A DNA stretch of 64,000 bases from Salinicola sp. Its GTDB lineage: Bacteria > Pseudomonadota > Gammaproteobacteria > Pseudomonadales > Halomonadaceae. The notes under the pieces are model-generated. The model searched no databases, had not been told where the DNA came from, and worked only from the letters and a program-made list of their open reading frames with translations. The first letter of the stretch is position 1. Each line of letters begins with the position of its first letter. Of this stretch, positions 26,870 to 35,700 are shown piece by piece. Where the stretch lies: positions 1-64,000 of the forward strand of contig NZNW01000013.1 in assembly GCA_002695065.1 (NCBI GenBank), in the 5' to 3' direction. A program made the position numbers and the translations under genes.

Positions 26870-27933
26870 CAGTGGCGCATCCAGTGGCGCAGGGAGTCGA
26901 GCCAGCGGCTCAGGGTCGGCTGGGTGAGGTGCGCGCGGTAGGCGGCGCTGCGTTCCGCCAGGCGGTCCGGATCGGCGGCCAGGCGTTCGACTTCGGCCCA
27001 GCGATTCCATTCGACGCTCACGCCCCACTCCGGGTCCGAGAGCGCGGCGTTGGGGAGGCGGTAATGATAGGTCGGCCGGGGCTTGACCAGCGTCTCCCGG
27101 AGCAGCGCGTTGGGGTGGTCCGGCATCAGCCAGGCGAACAGCGGCAGCAGATCCAGCTCACGGTTGCGGGTCGGGTTGGCAACCAGGTAGTCGTCGATCA
27201 GCGCCTGCAGCGTGGGAGCGTAGTCCGGCGCCAGTATCCGGCGGGTGTAGTCGCTGTGGAACGGGCGTGTATGGGGCAGCATGTCCCGCGTCACGTCGAC
27301 GACGATCTCGTCGCGCAGCCAGTCGGCGAGTATCAGATAGGCTCGCAGGTAGGCCACCACGCTCTCGACGTCGGGAGAGGGGATTTCCGGGTTGAGGTGG
27401 AGACCGAAGCCGTACAGCAGGCTGGCATCGGTACCCTCCGCCCCGTGCCGGCGCAGCGCCGCGAACAGCTCGTCCAGGCGCTCCAGTTCATGCCAGGGAA
27501 TCGGCGGGCAGACGATCTCCGTCGGCACCAGGCCCGCCACCATGTCGCCCAGCCACTCCCGGGTGCGGCTGTGCAGGCTGGCACGCAGATGCTCGCCGAT
27601 GCCCGGCGGCTGGCCGTCGATGGCGCGGGCACGGTCGAGCAAGCGCTCGTCCGGATGGACGTACTTGCTGTCCAGTTCGACATGGAAGACGCCCCATGGC
27701 GTCCCGGTCACCTGAAGGCGATGCGCGCTATGCTGCTGGACGCGACCGCCGAACGTCATCTCGACCAGGCGTGCCGCCTGAATGGGGCCGATGCCGGCGA
27801 ACTCGATCTCGACACCGACCCGGCGCGGCTGGTCGTCGGCGTTGGTGGTGTACGTTGGCGCGGTGAGAGACACGATGGGCTCCTTGCCGATTGCTGTCGC
27901 CTGGATGAGCGTCGAATGGGCGCCGGAAGACAC
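26869..27933 (-). CDS. Amidoligase family protein (COOH-NH2 ligase)
   Basis: A 354-residue protein with the amidoligase (Pfam Amidoligase_2) N-terminal signature RRVGVEIEFAGIGP at about 38-50, whose acidic residues Glu42 and Glu44 correspond to the metal/ATP-binding acids of this glutamine-synthetase-like fold. Further family blocks are VELDSKYVHPDE, GLVPTEIVCPPIPWHELERLDELF, GLHLNPEIPSPD and YHYRLPNAALSDP. It is predicted to form an amide bond between a carboxylate and an amine using ATP. It lies between an EamA-type exporter upstream and the glutamine amidotransferase downstream, all on one strand. Real substrates are unknown. Confidence 0.88.
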   Translation of the reverse strand: MSSGAHSTLIQATAIGKEPIVSLTAPTYTTNADDQPRRVGVEIEFAGIGPIQAARLVEMTFGGRVQQHSAHRLQVTGTPWGVFHVELDSKYVHPDERLLDRARAIDGQPPGIGEHLRASLHSRTREWLGDMVAGLVPTEIVCPPIPWHELERLDELFAALRRHGAEGTDASLLYGFGLHLNPEIPSPDVESVVAYLRAYLILADWLRDEIVVDVTRDMLPHTRPFHSDYTRRILAPDYAPTLQALIDDYLVANPTRNRELDLLPLFAWLMPDHPNALLRETLVKPRPTYHYRLPNAALSDPEWGVSVEWNRWAEVERLAADPDRLAERSAAYRAHLTQPTLSRWLDSLRHWMRH

Positions 27934-27999
27934 GGCAACGGCGTTGGCAGAGCGGTGATTCGCTCCGCTAAGCCTAGCAGTCCTGGCAGGGGATGACAG

Positions 28000-28842
28000 T
28001 CAGCCCCAGTGGGTCAGGATGACGCCGCCGAGAATCAGTCCGCCGGCGAGCAGCCGCTCGCGGCGCAACGGCTCCTTCAACCAGATCACGCCGATGGCGA
28101 TGGCGAACAGCACGCTGGTCTCGCGCAAGGCCGCGACCAGCGCGATCGGCGCCTGGGTCATGGCCCAGATGGTGATGCCGTAGGCGCCGAGGGAGAGCGC
28201 GCCGCCGATCAGACCGACCCGCCAGTGGCGGGTCAACTCGGGCAGCGTCCGAGCGCCGCGCATGGCCACCAGCGCCAGCAGCATGCCGAAGCCGTCGAGC
28301 AGGAACAGCCAGATCACGTAGCCGATCGCATCGCCGTTGGCGCGTGCGCCGCTGCCGTCGGCCAGGGTGTAGCCGGCGATGAAGGCGGAGGTCGTCAGGG
28401 CATTGACCAGCGAGGCGCGTTCCAGGCGCGGCCCCTTGCCGCCCCGGAAGGCCATGCACAGGATGCCGAGGACCAGCACCGCGATCCCCGCATAGCCGAT
28501 CCACGAGGGGTGCTCGCTGAGTGCGAAGACGCCGATCAGCGTCACCAGCAGCGGTGCGCAACCCCGGGCGATGGGGTAGATCTGGCCGAGGTCGCCGACC
28601 CGGTAGGCCCGGGCCAGGAACACGTTGTAGCCGATATGCAGAACCGCCGATACCGCCAGCCACGGCCAGGCTTCCGCCCGCGGCAGCGGCACGAAGGCGA
28701 CCCCGGCGAGGGCGATCACAGCGCAGGCGGCCTGAATCAGCGAGATGCTCAGCAACCGGTCCAGGCCCACCTTGACCAGCGCATTCCAGCTGGCGTGCAT
28801 CAGGGCACCGGCCAGCACGGCGAGGAAGACGGGCGTCGTCAA
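28000..28842 (-). CDS. EamA/DMT family transporter
   Basis: A 280-residue inner-membrane protein with about ten helices in two EamA repeats; LIYPIAR-like GQIYPIARGCAPLLV and ALRETSVLFAIAIGVIWLKE mark the ends of the first and second repeats. Such proteins export or import small polar metabolites. It is upstream of the amidoligase and amidotransferase on the same strand (66 bp gap), so it may export their product. Start ATG 28842 gives the first helix directly. Confidence 0.88.
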   Translation of the reverse strand: MTTPVFLAVLAGALMHASWNALVKVGLDRLLSISLIQAACAVIALAGVAFVPLPRAEAWPWLAVSAVLHIGYNVFLARAYRVGDLGQIYPIARGCAPLLVTLIGVFALSEHPSWIGYAGIAVLVLGILCMAFRGGKGPRLERASLVNALTTSAFIAGYTLADGSGARANGDAIGYVIWLFLLDGFGMLLALVAMRGARTLPELTRHWRVGLIGGALSLGAYGITIWAMTQAPIALVAALRETSVLFAIAIGVIWLKEPLRRERLLAGGLILGGVILTHWG

Positions 28843-29013
28843 CGCAAATCCTTTTCACTGCGGGTATTCGAGGGCAATGACGCTACGGCTGTCATTCAAT
28901 TGTCATATCTTGCCACAGGCTTCGGGTGATCGTCGCCCTGCGCCACGGTAGGATGGCACGACCATGATCGGTGCCTCATCGATCCCCGTCGCCCCGTGAA
29001 TCCCGGAGAACGG

Positions 29014-32000
29014 ATGTTCAGCGTCCTGCATGCCAATCATCTTGAAGATCTGCACGACCTGGCATTGGCGCTGATCAAGCGCCATCGACTGCCGCCACTG
29101 ACCCCGGAGACTTTCCTGGTGCAGTCCAACGGCATGGCCCAGTGGCTGCGCCTGTCGCTGGCCGAAGCCGACGGGATCGCCGCCTCGGTGGATTTCCCGC
29201 TGCCCTCGAGCTTCGTCTGGCGTGCCTACCGCGCGGTGCTCGAACAGGCCGGAGGGGAGGACGAGGGGCAGTCGATTCCGCTGCACTCGCCGTTCGACAA
29301 GCGGCCGCTGGCGTGGCGTATCTTTCGGCTGCTGGAGAGCGCGGTCGCCGCGGAACCGGTCGTATTCGCGCCGCTCGCCCACTATCTGGGCGCCGGGCCG
29401 GCTGGCGCGATGCCAGACGCTGCGGGGGGCGAGTCCGGTGGCGAGGTCCCTGCGATGACTGGCGTGCAGCGCAGGGCGGCCGAGCAGGCGGAGCGCAAGC
29501 GCTGGCAACTGGCGGTCCGCCTGGCGGATCTGTTCGACCAGTATCTCAACTATCGCCCGGACTGGCTGGCAGCGTGGGAGGCGGGGGAGGAGTCGCCTCG
29601 GGACCTGCCCGTCGACCAGCGCTGGCAGCCGGCGCTATGGCGGGCGCTGATCGATGACGCCGGGCCCGACGAGCGGGCGTTTCACCGCGCCAACCTGCAT
29701 GGTCGTTTCCTGCACGCCGCCAGGCGACTGCAGAGCTGCCCCAGGGGGTTGCCGCCGAGGCTCTTCGTCTTCGGCATCTCGGCGCTGCCGTCGCAGACGC
29801 TGGAGGCGCTGCATGCGCTCTCCGGGGTCATCGATGTGTTTCTGATGATCACCAACCCCTGCCGCCACTACTGGGGCGACATCGTCTCCGACCGCGAGGC
29901 GATCAAGCGCGCCGGTCGGCTCTCCGCCGAGGCGGTGGCACGCCAGCAGGCCCGCCACCCCGAAGCGCCCTGGCTCGAAACGCTGGACGAGGAGGCGCTG
30001 CACCTTCAGGCCAACCCGCTGTTGGCCGCCTGGGGCGCCCAGGGCCGCGACTTCATCGTCGGTCTCTACGAGTTCGAGAGCCAGGATGGCGGTTTCGACG
30101 TCGAGACCGATCTCTTTCGCGACCCGGCGGCGGACGCTGAATCGGCTGCCGAACGAGCGCCCCTGCTCAACCAGTTGCAGCAGGACATCCTCGATCTCAG
30201 GCATCCGGGGGAGCGCACCCGGGAGAGCGGTAAACGCAAGATCGCGGCGGACGACGCCTCGCTGTCGCTGTTCAGCGTGCATTCGCCGCTGCGCGAAGTG
30301 GAAGTGCTGCACGACCGGCTGCTGGCGGCCTTCGAGGAGGCCAGTGCCGAGGGGGCGCCGCTGCGGCCGCGTGACATCCTGGTGATGGTGCCGGAGATCG
30401 ACGTCTACGCCCCCTATATCGAAGCGGTTTTCGGCCGGCTGCCCACGGACGATCCGCGCCATATCCCCTTCACCATCGCCGACCAGGTTGCCAGTGAAGC
30501 GCATCCGATGATGGTGCTGATCCTGTCGCTACTGGAACTGCCCGAGCGGCGGCTGGGGGTGAGCGAACTGCTCGATGCGCTCGATGTGCCGGCGTTTCGG
30601 GCCCGTTTCGCCATCGACGAAGCCGAACTGCCGCGCCTGCGGCGGTGGCTGGCGGACAGCGGCGTGCGCTGGGGACTCTCGGGCGCGCATCGCCAGGCGC
30701 TCGGGTTTCCGGCGCTGCACGAGAACAGCTGGGCGTTCGGGCTCGAACGCATGCTGCTGGGGTATTCCACCGGCGCTTTGCCCTCCACCGGCCCGATGCC
30801 GTCGGGGCGATCCTCTGGGGCCGTCCACCGGCCCGATGCCGCCGGGCCGCAAGTACCGAACGGGACGTCTGCCGACAGCGCGTGGCAGTTCGACGCCATC
30901 GTGCCCTACGACGAGGTGGGCGGGTTGGAGGCGGATCTGGCGGGGCGGCTCGCCGAGCTGATGCAGGTGCTGGCCGCCCAGTGCGAGGCCCTGAGCGAAG
31001 CTGGCACGCCAGCGGGCTGGCTGATGCGACTGCGATCGCTGATGGAGGCGCTGTTCGCGCCGACGGCACTGGACGAGCACGATGTGCTGGCGCGGGTGGA
31101 CCAGGCGCTGGGCCGCTGGCAGGAGAGCTGCGAGCTGGCCTCGTTCTCGCAGCCGATCGGCCTGGCGGTGGTGCGCGATGCGCTCAAGGCCGAGCTCGAC
31201 GACGGCGGCCTGGCCCAGCGCTTCCTCGCCGGCAAGGTCAATTTCGCCACGTTGATGCCGATGCGTGCCATTCCGTTCCGGCAGGTCTACCTGCTGGGGA
31301 TGAACGACGGCGCCTATCCCCGAACCCGCCAGCCCCAGGACTTCGACCTGATGGCGCAGCGCCCGCGGCCGGGGGATCGCTCGCGCCGCGACGACGATCG
31401 CTACCTGCTGCTCGAGGCGCTGCTCTCCGCCCGCGAACGGTTGACGCTGTCGTGGGTCGGCTTCGACCAGCGCGACAACACGCCGCGACCGCCCTCGGTG
31501 CTGATCGGCGAACTGCTCGATACCCTCGAGCAGGGCTGGCGTCCGGCCGGCCCTCCGGGGGATGGCCCGGCGGTGGACGACGAGACGGCGCTGGCGGCAC
31601 GGCTGATCGAGACCCACCCGCTGCAACCGTTTTCGCGTCGCTACTTCCAGGCCGACGATCCACGCTACACCTTCGATGCCAGTTGGGCGCCATTGCACGA
31701 CACCCGCGACGATGCCGAACGGGACACCGGGCAGAACGTCGCCGAGCCGGCCCCGCCCCCGTCGCCGGACGAAGCGCTGGCGCTGGCCGACCTGCAGCGG
31801 CTGCTGCGCCGCCCCTGGAGCGTCTACCTCGGCCGCCTGGGAGTGCGTTTCCAGGAGGCCGAAGTTCCCGACGAGGATAGCGAGCCTTTCGTCCTCGATG
31901 CGCTGGAGGACCACACCGTCAAGCGCGAACTGCTGGACGCCGGGCGCCGCGGCGAACCGCTGGTGCAGATGGCGGACCGGCTGCGTCTGGCGGGGCGCCT

Positions 32001-32778
32001 GCCGGCTGCCGGTTTCGGCCTGGCCACCATCGAGCCGACGCTGAAACGGCTGGAGACGCAACTGGAGACCTGGCGACGATTGACCGCGACCGCCAGCGAG
32101 CGGGAGCCGCCACTGCTGCGTTTCGAGGCAGCGGCTGCCGACGACGTGCCGTCGCTGGCGCTGGAGGCGCGCGTCGACGGACTGTTCACGGACGAGCAGG
32201 GCGGCTGCCGATTGATGACGCTGGAAACCAGCCATTTCGGTCACTTCAAGCCCGAGGGCGACGGCCCGTGGAAGAAGCTCGGCAAGCCGCATCGACTCCA
32301 TGCCGGCTATCTGCGCTGGCTGCTGGTCAATGCGGCTGGCGAGGCGTCGTGTCACTGGACGGCGATCTTCGAGGATCGCTGTCTCGATTTCCCGCCGCTG
32401 GAACGGCTCGAGGCGAGGCGGCGACTGACAGCGTGGTTGGCGAGCTGGTGGCGGGCCTGGTGCAAGCCGCTGCCGGCCTCGGGGGAGCTGGTCCGCACGC
32501 TGTGGGGCCAGTGCCGTGCCGAGACGCTGCAAGCCCTGGCCGCGGGAGAGGCGCCCGAACCGGCGTTGCGGGAGCGGCTTGCCGCGGACTACGAGGCCGG
32601 CAACTACCAAGTCGCGGCGCTGGTCCAGCGAGAGGGCGGCCTGGGCCAGCTCTGGCGTGACTTCGAGGCGTTCGAGGCGGCCGGTGGCGTGGCCGAGAGC
32701 GTCCGCCACTACCAGCCGCTGCTGGAGGCGATGCGCCAGGCGTCGCAGCGCATTCATCTTCCGAGGGGCGACTCATGA
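29014..32778 (+). CDS. recC: Exodeoxyribonuclease V subunit gamma (RecC)
   Basis: A 1254-residue RecC. Family blocks include MFSVLHANHLEDLHDLA at the start, LVQSNGMAQWLRLSLAE, the KVNFATLMPMRAIPFRQ segment and LLGMNDGAYPRTRQPQDFDLM. RecC recognises Chi and splits the strands in the RecBCD complex. ATG 29014 has GGAGAACGG upstream and is preferred to a GTG 18 bp earlier. It overlaps recB by 4 bp. Between LGYSTG and VPYDE (about residues 586-625), where E. coli RecC has only a short link, there is a Pro/Gly/Ser-rich insertion built on a DNA repeat (see 30784-30841). Confidence 0.96.
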   Translation: MFSVLHANHLEDLHDLALALIKRHRLPPLTPETFLVQSNGMAQWLRLSLAEADGIAASVDFPLPSSFVWRAYRAVLEQAGGEDEGQSIPLHSPFDKRPLAWRIFRLLESAVAAEPVVFAPLAHYLGAGPAGAMPDAAGGESGGEVPAMTGVQRRAAEQAERKRWQLAVRLADLFDQYLNYRPDWLAAWEAGEESPRDLPVDQRWQPALWRALIDDAGPDERAFHRANLHGRFLHAARRLQSCPRGLPPRLFVFGISALPSQTLEALHALSGVIDVFLMITNPCRHYWGDIVSDREAIKRAGRLSAEAVARQQARHPEAPWLETLDEEALHLQANPLLAAWGAQGRDFIVGLYEFESQDGGFDVETDLFRDPAADAESAAERAPLLNQLQQDILDLRHPGERTRESGKRKIAADDASLSLFSVHSPLREVEVLHDRLLAAFEEASAEGAPLRPRDILVMVPEIDVYAPYIEAVFGRLPTDDPRHIPFTIADQVASEAHPMMVLILSLLELPERRLGVSELLDALDVPAFRARFAIDEAELPRLRRWLADSGVRWGLSGAHRQALGFPALHENSWAFGLERMLLGYSTGALPSTGPMPSGRSSGAVHRPDAAGPQVPNGTSADSAWQFDAIVPYDEVGGLEADLAGRLAELMQVLAAQCEALSEAGTPAGWLMRLRSLMEALFAPTALDEHDVLARVDQALGRWQESCELASFSQPIGLAVVRDALKAELDDGGLAQRFLAGKVNFATLMPMRAIPFRQVYLLGMNDGAYPRTRQPQDFDLMAQRPRPGDRSRRDDDRYLLLEALLSARERLTLSWVGFDQRDNTPRPPSVLIGELLDTLEQGWRPAGPPGDGPAVDDETALAARLIETHPLQPFSRRYFQADDPRYTFDASWAPLHDTRDDAERDTGQNVAEPAPPPSPDEALALADLQRLLRRPWSVYLGRLGVRFQEAEVPDEDSEPFVLDALEDHTVKRELLDAGRRGEPLVQMADRLRLAGRLPAAGFGLATIEPTLKRLETQLETWRRLTATASEREPPLLRFEAAAADDVPSLALEARVDGLFTDEQGGCRLMTLETSHFGHFKPEGDGPWKKLGKPHRLHAGYLRWLLVNAAGEASCHWTAIFEDRCLDFPPLERLEARRRLTAWLASWWRAWCKPLPASGELVRTLWGQCRAETLQALAAGEAPEPALRERLAADYEAGNYQVAALVQREGGLGQLWRDFEAFEAAGGVAESVRHYQPLLEAMRQASQRIHLPRGDS
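30784..30841. repeat. 18-bp direct repeat inside recC insertion
   Basis: TCCACCGGCCCGATGCCG occurs exactly at 30784-30801 and 30824-30841, a 40-bp period, so the two copies are read in different frames (TGPMPS and HRPDAA). A 9-bp partial copy, TCCACCGGC, lies at 30766. The repeats make up a non-conserved insertion in RecC. Confidence 0.8.
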
Positions 32779-35700
32779 CCGACAGCCGCGACCGTGCCGA
32801 TGCCGCGATGGACGAGGAGGTCGTCCCGCTGGCGCTCGACGGCCTGCCGTTGACCGGACGGCATCTGATCGAGGCCAGTGCCGGCACCGGCAAGACCTTC
32901 ACCCTGGCGGCACTCTACGTTCGCCTGGTGCTGGGGCCGCTACCCGGGCGCGAGGCGGTGGATTTCCCGCGTCCGTTGACGCCGCCGGAGATTCTGGTGG
33001 TGACCTTCACCGAGGCCGCCACCGCCGAGCTTCGCGGGCGTATCCGCGCGCGCCTCAAGCAGGCGCGTGACTGGCTGCTGGCCCGCCCCGAGGACCGCGC
33101 CGACCCGGTGCTGGCGACCCTGCTGGCACCGCTTGCGGCTACCGGAGAGACCGCCTGCCGCGGCGGGGCCAAGCGGCTGGACCAGGCCGCGCGACTGATG
33201 GACGAGGCGGCGATCTTCACCATTCACGGCTTCTGCCAGCGCATGCTGACCCGCCACGCCTTCGACGCCGGCGCACGCTTCTCCGCCGAGCTGCTGCAGG
33301 ATGGTCAGGCGCTGCTGGCTCGGGCGGTGGAGGATTACTGGCGGTGCGAGTTCTATCCGCTCGACGAGCGCTGGCAGCGCCAGATCCGCTCGCGCTGGAG
33401 CGGGCCGGAGGCCCTGACCACCGCGTTGCGGCCGTTGCTGAAGGATGGCGAGCCACAGCCGCTGTGGGTGGATGGCGTGGCGGTGACTGCGCCCACATCG
33501 CTGGCGGCGTTGCTCGGCGGTTTCGAGCGTGAAATGGAGAAACGCCAGGAGATCGAGTCCGCCCTGCGCGGGCACTGGGATGGGGAGGCGATCCGCCAGA
33601 CGCTGCAGGGGGCGTTCGACGCCGACGCGCTGAAGAAGAACAGCTACAAGCCGGAAGAGCTCGAAACCCGTCTCGCCGCCTTCCAGAGCTGGCTCGAGCA
33701 GGGCAGTTTCGACAAGGCGGAGGATGTCACCGACAGCAGCGGCCGTTTCTGGCTCAGCCAGGAGAAGCTGGCGGGCGCGACGAAGAAGAATGCGGCGGTG
33801 CCCGAGCATCCGTTCTTCGGCTGGCTGGATCGGCTCGCCGAGGCCGGCACGCCATTCGATGCGATTGCCTCTCAGGTGCTGGTGCACGCCCGTGACCGGA
33901 TCGCGATAGCGTTCGCGGAGGAGAAGCGGCGCCGCGGGCTGTGGGAGTTCTCGGATCTGCTCAACGATCTCGATGCCGCCCTGGCGCCGGGCCGGAACGG
34001 CGGCGATGCCGCGCTGCGGCTGGCGGCGCGTATCCGCCAGGAACTGCCGGTGGCGCTGATCGACGAGTTCCAGGATACCGATCCGGTCCAGTACCGGATC
34101 TTCTCGCAGGTCTATCGGGCCCCGGAGAGCGACCCCACCGCCACCGCGCTGCTGATGATCGGCGATCCCAAGCAGGCGATCTACGCCTTTCGCGGTGCCG
34201 ACATCCACACCTACCTGCGCGCGCGTCGGGCCACGCCGAGCCGCTTCACGCTGATGCGCAACTTCCGTTCGACACAGACCATGGTCGAGGCCACCAACGC
34301 GCTGTTCCAGCGTCACCCCCAGCCGTTCGGCAGCGCCGAGATACCGTTCGTGGCGATCGACTCCCAGCCCAAGCCGACGCGGCTGGTCGACCGAGACGGT
34401 GGGCCGGTGTCCGCGCTGGGAGTGTGGTGGCCGGACACCGAGCGCTACAGCCAGGGCGATTATCAGGCGACGATGGCGTCGGCGACCCGGGCCGAGGTCC
34501 AGCGGTTGCTGGAGGGCGAGTGGCGCTTCGCCGGCGCCACCGGCGAGCGTGCGGTCCAGCCGGCCGATATCGCCATCCTGGTACGTAACGGGCCGGAGGC
34601 ACTCAAGGTGCGACGGGCGCTCGCCGACGGCGGGATCCGTAGCGTCTACCTCAGCGAGAAGTCGAGCGTGTTCGACACCCCGCAGGCGTTCGAGCTGTTG
34701 CAGCTGTTCGAGGCGGTGGCCCAGCCGCGCCAGGATGCCCGGCTCAAGGCGGCACTGGCGACCCAGTTGCTCAACGATTCGCCGCGGGCCCTGGAAGCGC
34801 TGCTGGCCGACGAGCTGGCGTGGGAGCGCGAAGTCGAGCGCTTCGGCGACTACCATCGCCAGTGGCAACGGCGCGGCGTACTGCCCATGTTGCGCAGGGT
34901 GATGCAGGATTTCCGCGTCGCCGAACGGCTGGCCCAGCGCGTCGACGGCGAGCGGGCGTTGACCGATCTGCTCCATCTCGGTGAACTGGCCCAGAACGCC
35001 CAGCAGCGGCTCGATGGCGAACAGGCGCTGCTGCGCTGGTGGCACCGGGCGCTGCAGGAGGGCGTCGCGACGTTGGACAGCCAGGCGCTCAGCCAGCGTC
35101 TCGAGAGCGACGAGGATCTGGTCCGGGTGGTCACCGTGCACAAGTCCAAGGGACTCGAGTATCCCATCGTGTTGCTGCCGTTCGTCTGCTCGCATCGGCC
35201 GGCGGAGCCGGATCGCCGGACCGGACTGCTGGCGGTGAGGCCTCCCGGCGACGAAGGCAGCGTGCTGGTGGCCTCGCCTGACGACGATCACCAGCGCGAG
35301 GCCGATCTGGCGCGACTCGACGAGGATGTCCGTCTGCTCTACGTCGCGCTGACCCGTGCCGCCTACGCTTGTCGACTGGGTGTCGCCCATGTCGGTCGCG
35401 GGCGGGGCCAGGGCGGCTGCCTGCACGAGACCGCGCTGGGCCGGTTGCTGGGCAGCGCGCAGACGGACGATGGTGCGGCGCTGCTGGATCGGCTGCGGCA
35501 GGGCCAGCGCGACGGCTGGCTGGCGGTCGAGCCGCTGCCCGAACCGCCGGATCACCGGCTGCGAGCGGCGATGGCCGCCCCGGAGACCAAACCGGCGCGG
35601 ATCTTCGACGGCGAGATCGACGATGACTGGTGGATCGCCTCCTACACCTCGCTGATAGCGGATGCCCGTCGCACCGTGGGCGAGGAGGAGGAGGCGTGGA

